Notes: generated by a model not told the origin, from the sequence alone. Shown: positions 39,406 through 48,145, numbered from the stretch's first letter. The stretch is DNA of 64,000 bases from Vibrio lentus (GCF_030409755.1 NZ_JAUFQE010000002.1:2294001-2358000); one strand, 5' to 3'. Translations and numbers: made by a program.

Positions 39406-39492
39406 TTAGTAACCAAAGCTTGTAGGGTATGCAAAGTTGCTAGTGTAAACAGAGCTGTTAAGCCAGAACATTGCAGATGGTAAACCTTTCAT
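39406..39492 (-). CDS. Small protein of 28 residues, aromatic-rich, unknown
   Basis: The frame from ATG 39492 to TAA 39406 encodes a 28-residue peptide beginning MKGLPSAMFWLNSSVY and ending FAYPTSFGY. Seven residues (25%) are Phe, Trp or Tyr, and the only charged side chain is Lys2. A good ribosome-binding site (AAGGTGAT) lies six bases before the ATG. A promoter-like pair (TTGTAA at 39633-39628, TATATT at 39611-39606, 16-base spacer) lies upstream and a strong terminator 85 bases downstream, so it forms its own transcript of about 300 bases. No family is recognised. It could be a regulatory peptide, part of a dual-function small RNA, or a membrane-interacting peptide. Confidence 0.6.
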   Translation of the reverse strand: MKGLPSAMFWLNSSVYTSNFAYPTSFGY

Positions 39493-39948
39493 AACTATCA
39501 CCTTAATAAATCAATAAAAAACGAATTTGATTTCTCGGTTCCTTGGAGGCGATAAAACGGACTCATCCTTTGAGCATTTACTCTTCACTTCAGAAGTTGG
39601 TTATTAATATACCCGAAAGAAAAAAGATTACAAGTATTTTTTGCTATACGTCACACTTTTGGCTAATTATGGTTATTTAAGAAACTTTATTTTGTAATTA
39701 AATTACAGAATAGACTTAAACAAACGTTTGCTTACGCCATTTATAAGCATCAAAGCGCTTAATCATGATCAGATAGACAAGATCGCTTTCAAAATTTGAG
39801 CTATTTGAGGTTTAGAACCGCTACTCGTCAAAACGCTCAAGTGGTATGCTGTTGCCATCAAAACAGACCCATATTTTAGATTTTTATTCTAAGGTTTTAC
39901 CTATAGAAATCCTAAATATATGGTTACCAAATAAAAAAGGAGTCATCC
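39493..39948. other. Divergent region between the small-peptide gene and pepD
   Basis: Contains the peptide leader and promoter on the minus strand and the pepD upstream region on the plus strand. A PurR-like site (AAACAAACGTTTGCTT, 39718-39733, 13 of 16 consensus positions) lies between them. Confidence 0.55.
39606..39633 (-). promoter_or_regulatory. Candidate promoter of the small-peptide transcript
   Basis: Minus-strand TTGTAA (39633-39628), 16-base spacer, TATATT (39611-39606). It would start an RNA near 39599, with a leader of about 107 bases containing short hairpins (ACTTC-T-GAAGT, GGA-TGAG-TCC). Confidence 0.5.
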
Positions 39949-41421
39949 GTGTCTGAATTCCATTCTGAGATCAGTAAATTATCCCCTGCCCCTATTTGGC
40001 AGTTCTTCGATAAGATTTGCTCAATCCCACATCCTTCTAAGCATGAGGAAGAGCTAGCTCAATACATTATTGCTTGGGCAACAGAGCAAGGTTTAAATGT
40101 ACGTCGCGACCCAACGGGTAACGTATTCATTACTAAACCTGCAACGCCAGGCATGGAAAACAAAAAAGGTGTTGTGCTACAAGCGCACATCGATATGGTT
40201 CCACAAAAGAACGAAGACACGGTTCACGACTTCGCTAAAGATCCTATCCAGCCATATATTGATGGTGAGTGGGTTACAGCAAAAGGCACAACGCTGGGTG
40301 CTGATAACGGTATGGGTATGGCTTCTTGTCTTGCTGTACTGGCATCAAACGAAATCAAACATGGCCCTATCGAAGTTCTACTAACAGTAGATGAAGAAGC
40401 AGGCATGACTGGTGCTTTCGGTCTTGAAGCAGGTTGGTTAGAAGGTGATATCCTTCTTAACACCGATTCAGAGCAAGAAGGCGAAGTGTACATGGGTTGT
40501 GCTGGTGGCATCGACGGCGCAATGACATTTGAAATTGCACGTAACGCAATCCCAGCAGATTTCGTAACACGTAAGCTAACGCTAAAAGGCCTAAAAGGCG
40601 GTCACTCTGGTTGTGACATCCATACTGGTCGTGCAAACGCGAACAAACTGCTTGCTCGCTTCCTTGCGGGTCACGCAAAAGAGCTAGACCTTCGCATCGT
40701 AGAATTCAAAGGTGGTAGCCTTCGTAACGCTATTCCTCGTGAAGGCTTCGTAACGGTTGCTGTTCCAGCAGCAAACCAAGAGAAACTGGCTTCGCTATAC
40801 AACTACTACACAGAGCTGCTTTCAACAGAGTTAGGTAAAGTAGAAGACAGCATCGTGACTTTCAATGAAGAAGCTTCTGTAGAAATGGGCGCACTTGCGT
40901 CAGCAGACCAAGCTCGCTTTATCGCGGCACTTAACGCATGTCCAAACGGCGTGATTCGTATGAGTGACGAGATTGAAGGTGTTGTTGAAACGTCTCTAAA
41001 CGTAGGTGTTATCACAACAGAAGAGAACTCAATCACAGTGCTTTGCCTGATCCGTTCTCTTATCGATTCAGGTCGTAGCCAAGTAGAAAGCATGCTTCAC
41101 TCTGTTGCTGAACTAGCAGGCGCTAACATCGCATTCTCTGGTGCTTACCCAGGTTGGAAACCAGACGCAGACTCAGAAATCATGCATATCTTCCGCGACA
41201 TGTACGAAGGTATCTACGGTCACAAGCCAAACATCATGGTTATCCATGCTGGCCTTGAATGTGGTCTATTCAAAGAACCTTACCCGAACATGGATATGGT
41301 TTCTTTCGGCCCAACCATCAAGTTCCCTCACTCTCCAGATGAGAAAGTGAAGATCGACACGGTTGAGCTATTCTGGAACCAAATGGTTGCTTTACTTGAA
41401 GCCATCCCAGAAAAAGCATAA
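39949..41421 (+). CDS. pepD: PepD, aminoacyl-histidine dipeptidase
   Basis: Cytoplasmic zinc dipeptidase (M20 family) cleaving Xaa-His and other dipeptides. The GTG at 39949 is used as start, with AAAAAGGAG eight bases before it, giving 490 residues (E. coli 485). Metal-binding motifs are visible: LQAHIDMVPQK, GADNGMGMA, DEEAGMTGAFGL and LLNTDSEQEGEVYMGCAGG, plus the lid domain and VIHAGLECGLF near the C-terminus. It is monocistronic with a terminator behind it. Confidence 0.97.
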   Translation: MSEFHSEISKLSPAPIWQFFDKICSIPHPSKHEEELAQYIIAWATEQGLNVRRDPTGNVFITKPATPGMENKKGVVLQAHIDMVPQKNEDTVHDFAKDPIQPYIDGEWVTAKGTTLGADNGMGMASCLAVLASNEIKHGPIEVLLTVDEEAGMTGAFGLEAGWLEGDILLNTDSEQEGEVYMGCAGGIDGAMTFEIARNAIPADFVTRKLTLKGLKGGHSGCDIHTGRANANKLLARFLAGHAKELDLRIVEFKGGSLRNAIPREGFVTVAVPAANQEKLASLYNYYTELLSTELGKVEDSIVTFNEEASVEMGALASADQARFIAALNACPNGVIRMSDEIEGVVETSLNVGVITTEENSITVLCLIRSLIDSGRSQVESMLHSVAELAGANIAFSGAYPGWKPDADSEIMHIFRDMYEGIYGHKPNIMVIHAGLECGLFKEPYPNMDMVSFGPTIKFPHSPDEKVKIDTVELFWNQMVALLEAIPEKA

Positions 41422-41506
41422 TTCGATAAGCTATGTTTATTCAATGAATCGTGCTTTTCAATAAATAGTACTTTTCAGTAAACACCGTTTATCCGACACA
41501 AAATAA

Positions 41507-41534
41507 AACAGGTACTCAATGAGTACCTGTTTTT
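41507..41534 (+). terminator. Terminator of pepD
   Basis: Stem AACAGGTACTC / GAGTACCTGTT, loop of three, followed by TTT. It lies 86 bases after the pepD stop. Confidence 0.9.
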
Positions 41535-41574
41535 GTATCTAATCTTTGTAAACGACTATTTGTGACGAAAGAAG

Positions 41575-41741
41575 TAATACCAATCACAGTAAGTAAGTGT
41601 TCAGAAATAGCGCAGGAAAAAGGCTTGAGAACAAGGCGTGATTTTCTGATAAGTAGTTATTCTACAATCAAAAATTACAACGCAGTTATCGAGATTTTTA
41701 ACAAGCTAGGGTGACCAGTTATTTACTACGATTGGTATAAC
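41575..41741. mobile_element. MITE-like element with ~29-bp terminal inverted repeats
   Basis: A 167-base element between pepD and the DUF3332 gene. Its ends read TAATACCAATC...AGTAAGTAA and, on the other strand, TTATACCAATC...AGTAAATAA; about 23 of 29 terminal positions match. It has no coding capacity, so any movement would depend on a transposase in trans. The right end abuts the stop codon of the DUF3332 gene. The family is familiar from other Vibrio genomes (from memory). Confidence 0.72.
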
Positions 41742-42280
41742 TAAGCGCGTGTCGCCGCGTAGCTCTCTAGCTCATCAATTGAAGTTTGTGCCACAACTTC
41801 ACCATCGATGAAGTACGTCACCATCTCGCCATCGCGAACACCGATTAACGTCGCACGCTCACCAGATTGGTAAGTAATGTCCATTTGGATCGTGTTTTCA
41901 TCAATCTGCTGCATTTGACCTTTCTCGATCACGTCTGCACTCGTAATTGGACCTACAGGCGCTTCAGTTAGAGAAGGATCCAACTGATGGTTGATGTCTA
42001 GGTACGTATCAGTCTTTGTATCAAAGATGTGCGGAGAACCAGTTAGTGGGTTACTACCAGTCCAGAACTCTAGTGAGTTGAATACTAGGTAATCGGCAGC
42101 AACCGTTAGGCCGTAAGCAGGCGCTAGTAGCATGTTCAAGCCACCACGTGCGTAACGGTTATCAACAGCCTTAACGTTAAACTTCATTAGGTAACCGGTT
42201 ACTGCGTTACTACCAACACAGCCAGATAAAGCGACAGAAACCACCGCCAGTGCAACGACTTTTGAAATTGTTTTTTTCAT
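41741..42280 (-). CDS. DUF3332 family lipoprotein
   Basis: Predicted lipoprotein of 179 residues; the start at 42280 places a signal peptide with lipobox LSGC (mature Cys21) directly at the N-terminus, while the longer frame does not. The rest matches the DUF3332 family common in Vibrio (AVTGYLMKFNVKAVDNRYARGG, AADYLVFNSLEFWTG, GERATLIGVRDGEMVTYFIDGEVV); function is unknown. The stop codon lies at the very edge of the MITE-like element, so the element may have replaced the original 3' flank. Confidence 0.8.
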   Translation of the reverse strand: MKKTISKVVALAVVSVALSGCVGSNAVTGYLMKFNVKAVDNRYARGGLNMLLAPAYGLTVAADYLVFNSLEFWTGSNPLTGSPHIFDTKTDTYLDINHQLDPSLTEAPVGPITSADVIEKGQMQQIDENTIQMDITYQSGERATLIGVRDGEMVTYFIDGEVVAQTSIDELESYAATRA

Positions 42281-42551
42281 TTTTATCTCGATATATGAAT
42301 TTGGCCGCCAAAAAATGGCGATGGATAATACCAATCAACCGAACGGAAAATATCAGAGTTAAATCAATGTATTGTCAGAAAATTCACAATTTAAAACACC
42401 CTCTAATTAGCCAAATCAAAAACAGAAACCAATTCAGAAGCCTCTCCATAAAAAACTTTTGTCGTGACCGTAAAGTGATTGATTCGTACTAAAAATCAAC
42501 GATTGATACATTCCGTGTTAACGAATTATCACTATGTTGAGAACAACCTAA

Positions 42552-43598
42552 ATGGCAAGACTAAAACCTAATCAACCCTTCGAATTACTTGGTTATACTG
42601 TTCAGCCAGGGCAACGAATGGAGATTGAACTACAAGCTGCCCTGCTTTACACGCACTCTCCACTTTCGATCCCGATTGAAATTATTCACGGTCGCCAAGC
42701 AGGTCCAACACTGATGGTAAATGCGGCTATCCACGGCGATGAGCTAAACGGTGTTGAGATTGCACGACAACTGACAAACGCGATTGATCCAAAGAAGCTG
42801 AAAGGGACATTAATTGTTGTGCCGATCGTTAACGTGTTTGGCTTTATCCATAAATCTCGTTACCTACCAGACCGTCGCGACCTAAACCGTTGCTTCCCAG
42901 GTAGTGAGAAAGGATCGCTAACATCACGCATCGCTTACACCTTCTTCGAGAACGTGGCGAAGCACTGTGATTATATTCTGGATCTACACACAGGTGCGAT
43001 TCACCGTACTAACTTGCCACAGATCCGTGCAAACCTATCGAACCCTGAAACACTGCGCATCGCAAAAGCATTCGCAACACCAGTGATCATTGATTCTCCA
43101 TTGCGTGACGGTTCATTGCGTAGCGAAGCAGAAAAGTTGGGGATTCCTGTATTAACTTACGAAGGTGGCGAAGCACTGCGTTTTGATCACCTAGCGATTC
43201 GTGCGGGTTACCTTGGCGTGCATCAAGTAATGAAAGAAATCGGCATGCTGCGCCCTAACCGTAAGAAGTTGCCAGAGCCAGTACTGAGTAAATCCACCAG
43301 CTGGATCCGCGCTGAGTCAGACGGTATTTTGCGTAACATGGTAAGGCTGGGTGAACAAGTTGAAGCAGGGCAAACTCTGGCTTACATCAGCTCACCTCTA
43401 GGTCACCAAGAAGGCCAAGTAATCACAACTAAAGGCGGTATCGTGATTGGTCAACAAACACTGCCTCTAGTGAATGAAGGTGACGCGGTGTTCCACATTG
43501 CTTACTTCAAGCAAGATGATGATGAAGTGGGACAGTCTGTTGAGAGTTACATTGAAGAAGTCGCGGAAGATGATTGGTTAACGACTCTGAACAACTAA
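42552..43598 (+). CDS. Succinylglutamate desuccinylase/aspartoacylase-family zinc hydrolase
   Basis: M14-like zinc carboxypeptidase-fold protein of 348 residues. Zinc ligands are visible in NAAIHGDELNGVEIARQL (His and Glu) and ILDLHTGAIHRTNLPQIR (His). Substrate-binding arginines (SRYLPDRRDLNRCFPGS) and the catalytic glutamate (LTYEGGEALRFD) are present. The C-terminal ~100 residues form a small beta-rich domain (SDGILRNMVRLGEQVEAGQTLAYI) like a biotinyl/lipoyl fold. Its substrate is unknown; it is not the arginine-catabolic AstE, as no other ast genes are near. It lies alone between two terminators. Confidence 0.85.
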   Translation: MARLKPNQPFELLGYTVQPGQRMEIELQAALLYTHSPLSIPIEIIHGRQAGPTLMVNAAIHGDELNGVEIARQLTNAIDPKKLKGTLIVVPIVNVFGFIHKSRYLPDRRDLNRCFPGSEKGSLTSRIAYTFFENVAKHCDYILDLHTGAIHRTNLPQIRANLSNPETLRIAKAFATPVIIDSPLRDGSLRSEAEKLGIPVLTYEGGEALRFDHLAIRAGYLGVHQVMKEIGMLRPNRKKLPEPVLSKSTSWIRAESDGILRNMVRLGEQVEAGQTLAYISSPLGHQEGQVITTKGGIVIGQQTLPLVNEGDAVFHIAYFKQDDDEVGQSVESYIEEVAEDDWLTTLNN

Positions 43599-43637
43599 GT
43601 TTGCAGAGTAAGTTAGCTGAATAACGCTCAGAAATGC

Positions 43638-43692
43638 AAAAGCCCCAATATACTTTTAACTAGAAAGAGAAAAGTTATATTGGGGCTTTTTT
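43638..43692. terminator. Bidirectional terminator, AstE-like gene / DUF3622 gene
   Basis: Long stem AAAAGCCCCAATATA / TATATTGGGGCTTTT, extended by CTTTT / AAAAG, followed by TT. The two flanking genes converge on it. Confidence 0.9.
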
Positions 43693-43732
43693 CTGCTCTT
43701 CTTCAAACAAGAAGAGCATAAATTATTGCGAC

Positions 43733-44047
43733 TTACTCGTCGTCTAGCTCTTCTGCGCGAGCTTTTGCACGTGCTTCACGCGCTTGCTCAGCTTTAAGCT
43801 CTTTAGTGTGACGCAATTCATCACGCTCTTTACGTTGCTCTGATTTACGATCGTTACGCTCAGCTTGGTTTGCGATGAAAGATGCTAGTTCTTTCTCAGC
43901 CCACTCTTGTGCTAGAGCTTCAGTTTCAAAACCAGACTCACGCTTAGATACTGTTGTGCTGCGAGACGTTACTTGACGAGTAATCTCTGCACACCAACCG
44001 TTGCGTTTTTCTGTAATGCGGATATCAAATTTTTTGTTCTTAGACAT
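43733..44047 (-). CDS. DUF3622 family protein
   Basis: Protein of 104 residues; the first half (KFDIRITEKRNGWCAEITRQV, FETEALAQEWAEKELASFI) matches the Vibrio family DUF3622, and the second half is a highly charged Lys/Arg/Glu helix, likely coiled coil. Function is unknown. It is probably monocistronic, with its promoter in the 350-base region that also serves adenine deaminase. Confidence 0.75.
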   Translation of the reverse strand: MSKNKKFDIRITEKRNGWCAEITRQVTSRSTTVSKRESGFETEALAQEWAEKELASFIANQAERNDRKSEQRKERDELRHTKELKAEQAREARAKARAEELDDE

Positions 44048-44397
44048 GTTCTATTTATTCCTAAGGGAGATCATTAAGGGATCGGTCAACTTTGATAACT
44101 CCATCTAAGTGAGCATCTTTTAACACCATCCCTTGGTAAGCGCGGTATTAGAGCACAAATCCATGGATATTGCTGCAAATATTTGCAGCGGATCACACTC
44201 CATTGCTGCAAATCGTTTGCGGCTCATTTCAATTCTTTCATAACCCTCTATTCACCAGCAATTTCGGCGCTGTTTTATCGACAGCAATGAAATGAACTAT
44301 GCTCAAACAGAGAGAAATAAATCGCCTAAAATCTCACATTAATAGGCGTAAGCATCTCACCTACTCCGCCCATAATTAAAATAGCTAAGGAGTTGCT
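44048..44397. other. Divergent region between DUF3622 and adenine deaminase genes
   Basis: Contains two related palindromes at 44172-44189 and 44205-44223 and the ribosome-binding site AAGGAG of the deaminase. The adenine riboswitch known from V. vulnificus add was looked for and not seen. Confidence 0.6.
44172..44223. promoter_or_regulatory. Tandem GCTGCAAA palindromes (candidate operators)
   Basis: GCTGCAAATATTTGCAGC (44172-44189) is a perfect 18-base palindrome. GCTGCAAATCGTTTGCGGC (44205-44223) repeats the left arm exactly, with one mismatch in the right arm and a three-base centre. Their starts are 33 bases apart, about three helical turns. They resemble purine-repressor sites but lack the exact CG-centred spacing. 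Confidence 0.6.
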
Positions 44398-45405
44398 ATG
44401 GATAGCTTCATCAAAAAATTACCGAAGGTTGAGCTTCATTTACACATAGAAGGCACACTAGAACCTGAGTTGATGTTCGAACTCGCCAAGCGCAATAACG
44501 TGTCGATTCCCTTTGAGAATCCAGACCAAGTTCGCGAAGCCTATCAATTTCACAACCTGCAATCCTTCCTCGATATCTATTACCAAGGCGCCAACGTGCT
44601 GATCCACCAGCGAGATTTCTACGACCTAACTTGGGCTTACCTATTGAAATGCCAGCAAGACAACGTAGTTCATACCGAAATATTCTTTGACCCACAGACT
44701 CACACCGAACGTGGAATAGGTTTCGACACAGTTGTTGGTGGCATAACTCAAGCTTTACAGAAAGCAGAACAGGAACTTGGGATAAGCAGCCAACTGATCA
44801 TGTGCTTTCTACGCCACCTTGATGAAGACAGCGCGTTCGAGACGCTCAAGCAAGCCCTGCCCTACAAAGATAAAATCATAGCGGTTGGGCTAGATTCATC
44901 AGAGCAAGGCAACCCGCCTGAAAAATTTAAACATGTCTTTCAAGAAGCCATCAACCAAGGTTTCCTAACTGTGGCTCATGCAGGAGAAGAAGGCCCAGCA
45001 CAAAATATAAGTGATGCGTTGAGCTTGTTAGGCATAACCCGAATTGATCATGGCGTTCGCTGTGTTGAAGATGACGACTTGATGGAACAGTTGATAGCAA
45101 AGCGCACACCGCTGACCGTATGCCCGCTATCGAATACCAAGCTCAAGGTCTTCGAAACCATGCAACAACACAACATTGTCAAACTGCTGAGGAAAGGGCT
45201 GTGCGTCACCATCAATTCCGATGATCCCGCTTACTTTGGTGGTTACATGAATGACAACTTCCTCGCTGTCGCCAATGCTCATCCACTGACGAAAAACGAA
45301 TTAGCGCAATTCAGCATCAATGCCATTGAAGCGAGCTTCGTTTCCCCTCAGGCTAGACAAGAACTCACCGCGCAAGTCCGCCAATATCTAACAGTGAATG
45401 CTTAA
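44398..45405 (+). CDS. Adenine deaminase (Aah1-type, adenosine deaminase superfamily)
   Basis: Zinc hydrolase of 335 residues that most likely converts adenine to hypoxanthine. Metal ligands are visible in LPKVELHLHIEGTLEPELMF (HxH), TVAHAGEEGP (His, Glu), GITRIDHGVRC (His) and VTINSDDPAYFGG (Asp-Asp). The HIEGTLEPEL start, GLDSSEQGNPPEKF and HAGEEGPAQNI segments fit the fungal-Aah1/Pseudomonas adenine deaminase group rather than adenosine deaminase (HRHLDGN, LAGDE). Strict adenosine deaminase is the alternative. The start has AAGGAG seven bases upstream. Together with gpt and the permease it supports purine salvage. Confidence 0.85.
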   Translation: MDSFIKKLPKVELHLHIEGTLEPELMFELAKRNNVSIPFENPDQVREAYQFHNLQSFLDIYYQGANVLIHQRDFYDLTWAYLLKCQQDNVVHTEIFFDPQTHTERGIGFDTVVGGITQALQKAEQELGISSQLIMCFLRHLDEDSAFETLKQALPYKDKIIAVGLDSSEQGNPPEKFKHVFQEAINQGFLTVAHAGEEGPAQNISDALSLLGITRIDHGVRCVEDDDLMEQLIAKRTPLTVCPLSNTKLKVFETMQQHNIVKLLRKGLCVTINSDDPAYFGGYMNDNFLAVANAHPLTKNELAQFSINAIEASFVSPQARQELTAQVRQYLTVNA

Positions 45406-45481
45406 TAAGCCAATAGATAATACTGAACGAACGAATGGATAATACTGAACGAATAGAGAAAGTGCACTTTTCAACACGATC

Positions 45482-45508
45482 AAAAAAGGGAAGCTCATTG
45501 CTTCCCTT
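45482..45508 (-). terminator. Terminator of nnrS
   Basis: Stem AAAGGGAAGC / GCTTCCCTTT, loop TCATT, followed on the minus strand by TTTTGATC. It lies 44 bases after the nnrS stop. Confidence 0.82.
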
Positions 45509-45552
45509 TGATTATCTAAAGGCTTAACTCGCAAGCTTCATCAATCCTCTGA

Positions 45553-46743
45553 TTAACCTGGGTGACCATCCACTCGTGGGGTTAATAACATCATGCCAAA
45601 CTTCCAGATAAACAAACCAAACGCCAACGTCCATAAACCCGCGCTGATGTTGACCATCTCAAATAAGTAAGCAGGGAAGAAAGTGACACCTAAGCTACGA
45701 ACTAATGCCGCGATAAAGATAGCCGAGAACGCCAGCGCCATGCTTGGCCCTTTATAGATAGCACGGCCTGTGTGTCCCATGGTGACACGAGTGATCATCG
45801 CAAGAATGAGCCCACTCAAACCGCCAATCGCAAACAGGTGCAGCATGTTATGGCTTGCAAATGGATTATCTAACAATCCTCTTAGCAACAAGCTCAAAGG
45901 AATACACATATAAGCCGCATGCAGTGACCACACCAAAGGCTCAGACAACGTTGTCCAAGGCTTCCAACGGACAAAGCGAACCAACTGAGTCACACCTGCA
46001 AACACCATCAACTCATTGCCCACTTGAGCAAAGGTCAACGGGAAGAAGCTCAACACAAACAATCCAACCAAAGGCAGGTTCGCGAGCCATTCCAACCAAA
46101 CCAGTGGTTGTGCTTTTTCAAAGTCAAAACGACGGGCCGTGAAGAACGGGATAACTCGTCCACCCATCACGGATAATAGCAAGGTAAACCACCATAACAT
46201 TGCGTGCCATACTGCAGACGATGGGAATGGAGGCATGCCTTTAATCGTCGCGTAACTAGCAAAGTTGGCGACAATAGCCAATATAAACAGCGGCACAAAA
46301 AACAGGTTCTTCCAGCCTTTCGATTTCACGACACGGAAACCAATCTCGTAAGCGGCAAAGATCAAGAACAACGCTTCAACCGATGAGATTAACCACAATG
46401 GCGCCGGTGTCCAAAATAGAATACGAGGTGCTAGCCACAAACCAACGAGCGCAGCTAATCGATAATGTTTAGTTCCGTTGACTCCCGTCCACGTTTGCAC
46501 TGCAGTCAGAACAAAACCAACCACAATCGCCATAGAAAAACCAAACAGCATTTCATGTACGTGCCACCAAAGCGCGGGCACTTTTAACACTTCAGGCTGA
46601 CCATTTTGGAACATGACAACCCAAGCGACGATAGCAATCACGGCATAGAGACTGCCAAGAAAGAAGAAAGGTCTAAAACCTAAACGAAGATAAGCTGGAA
46701 TCGCATCTTCTACGCTTTTATCTGTGATATTTAACAAACTCAT
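45553..46743 (-). CDS. nnrS: NnrS family membrane protein
   Basis: Heme-and-copper integral membrane protein of 396 residues with about twelve helices, linked to protection against nitric oxide stress. Family motifs are LRLGFRPFFFLGSLYAV, WHVHEMLFGF, VWHAMLWWFTLLLSVMGGRVIPFFTA, HNMLHLFAIGGLSGLILAMITRVTMGHTGR; the several histidines are probable metal ligands. It is monocistronic. A clear NsrR site was not recognised upstream. Confidence 0.92.
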   Translation of the reverse strand: MSLLNITDKSVEDAIPAYLRLGFRPFFFLGSLYAVIAIVAWVVMFQNGQPEVLKVPALWWHVHEMLFGFSMAIVVGFVLTAVQTWTGVNGTKHYRLAALVGLWLAPRILFWTPAPLWLISSVEALFLIFAAYEIGFRVVKSKGWKNLFFVPLFILAIVANFASYATIKGMPPFPSSAVWHAMLWWFTLLLSVMGGRVIPFFTARRFDFEKAQPLVWLEWLANLPLVGLFVLSFFPLTFAQVGNELMVFAGVTQLVRFVRWKPWTTLSEPLVWSLHAAYMCIPLSLLLRGLLDNPFASHNMLHLFAIGGLSGLILAMITRVTMGHTGRAIYKGPSMALAFSAIFIAALVRSLGVTFFPAYLFEMVNISAGLWTLAFGLFIWKFGMMLLTPRVDGHPG

Positions 46744-47044
46744 TCCTCATTTCAGATAACAAGCCAAGTGTGGCTTATATTGAATTGCTACCAATAGCCA
46801 AATTCAAGGTGCAGTAATCATCACCGCAATATTGCCTAACACAATGCATGAAACGCGCCAAAGATATAAACCCAATAAAAACAAGCAACAAGGTGTATTT
46901 AGATATCAAAAAAGTGTCAATTAAACACACCACAAAAAGTCATTTAGACTCGAAGGTGTGTAAAATAAAAAACTACTGACATTTGATGAAGCCAAACATA
47001 TAGTAAGACTAGTCTCAAATACAAAAGAACAGACAGGGAACGCG
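46744..47044. other. Divergent region between nnrS and GGCT-like genes
   Basis: AT-rich. A short hairpin (AAGCCA-AGTG-TGGCTT, 46761-46776) lies in the nnrS leader. No further gene or confident operator was found. Confidence 0.5.
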
Positions 47045-47599
47045 ATGTATATTTTTGGTTATGGTAGCTTGATCAACTCCTCTTCTCGTCAACTCACAGG
47101 TCAAACAGGACAAGCGATTCCTGCGATAGTGCACGGCTTAGTGCGCCACTGGAGTAAAATCGATGACAGCTATGTTTTGTCACCGTTGATCGTCAATCTT
47201 GGTGAGGGACAAGTGAATGGTGTTTTGCTTGAGGTCGATGATGTTGCGTTGGCTGAATTTGATCGTCGTGAGCGTGGTTATCACCGAATTGAGTTAAGAA
47301 ACGAGCAGATAGAGAGCCAAACCGAGTTTAAAGCGGATCAATCGATCTGGGTATACATCAAAGACGAAATCGAAGCGCCTTGTGAAAACAGCCCTATCGT
47401 TCAAACCTATGTTGATACCGTCATGGCAGGATGTTTAGAGGTGTCTGAAAGCTTTGCTGCGCACTTTGTGGAACATACACAAGGCTGGCACCATCCATTA
47501 GAAAATGATCGTCACCAGCCGAAATACGGCAACCTTGCTGGGGTTTCTGATCACCACCACAGTGTGATTGATGGCTTGATACTGACCGTTCGTAGCTAG
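47045..47599 (+). CDS. Gamma-glutamylcyclotransferase-family protein
   Basis: Protein of 184 residues with the GGCT/AIG2 fold. It opens with the family signature YIFGYGSLINSSSR; VNGVLLEVDDVALAEFDRRERGYHRIEL carries the likely catalytic glutamate, and WVYIKDE follows. Related proteins include gamma-glutamyl cyclotransferases and ChaC-like enzymes acting on gamma-glutamyl peptides or glutathione; the actual substrate here is unknown. It is monocistronic, convergent with csaA. Confidence 0.78.
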   Translation: MYIFGYGSLINSSSRQLTGQTGQAIPAIVHGLVRHWSKIDDSYVLSPLIVNLGEGQVNGVLLEVDDVALAEFDRRERGYHRIELRNEQIESQTEFKADQSIWVYIKDEIEAPCENSPIVQTYVDTVMAGCLEVSESFAAHFVEHTQGWHHPLENDRHQPKYGNLAGVSDHHHSVIDGLILTVRS

Positions 47600-47618
47600 T
47601 TTTTGAGGGCTTTGGGCA

Positions 47619-47684
47619 TTTTGAAGCTTCGGCAACTTGGAGCTTCGGCAATTTAGATCTTCGATCATTTGAAGCTTTGAGAGC
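47619..47684 (+). repeat. Degenerate ~16-bp tandem repeats
   Basis: Four units of about 16-17 bases with the pattern TTGRAGCTTCGGCAAT begin at 47619, 47637, 47653 and 47669, in the short gap between the GGCT-like gene and csaA. Confidence 0.55.
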
Positions 47685-47736
47685 AGATAGGTCGATGAGC
47701 TTATAACGAATAGTCTCACCGACTAATCTAGACAAC

Positions 47737-48072
<336 letters not shown>

Positions 48073-48129
48073 TCACTTCCTATATTAATTTATTTTTATC
48101 AATTAAATTATTTACTAAAATTAAGTAAA

Positions 48130-48145
48130 ATGTAAGTGTTTACAC
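48130..48145. promoter_or_regulatory. GalR-like operator before galR
   Basis: ATGTAAGTGTTTACAC matches 13 of 16 positions of GTGTAAACGTTTACAC, mainly departing at the centre. It lies 122 bases before the galR start and suggests autoregulation. Confidence 0.65.

Noticed and set aside
39493..39600. Hammerhead-like motif (GGATGAGTCC...CGAGAAA) in the small-peptide leader
   Set aside because: The invariant CUGAUGA core is missing and the stems do not pair as required.
42326..42337. Second MITE copy upstream of the DUF3332 gene
   Set aside because: Only 12 end bases match; the rest of the element and the opposite inverted end are absent.
44048..44397. Adenine riboswitch upstream of the deaminase gene
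   Set aside because: The conserved loop and core sequence of the V. vulnificus add riboswitch could not be found; only palindromes of operator type are present.
45416..45453. Duplicated 16-mer GATAATACTGAACGAA after the adenine deaminase gene
   Set aside because: Two copies only, in a short 3' spacer, with no associated structure; likely a chance local duplication.
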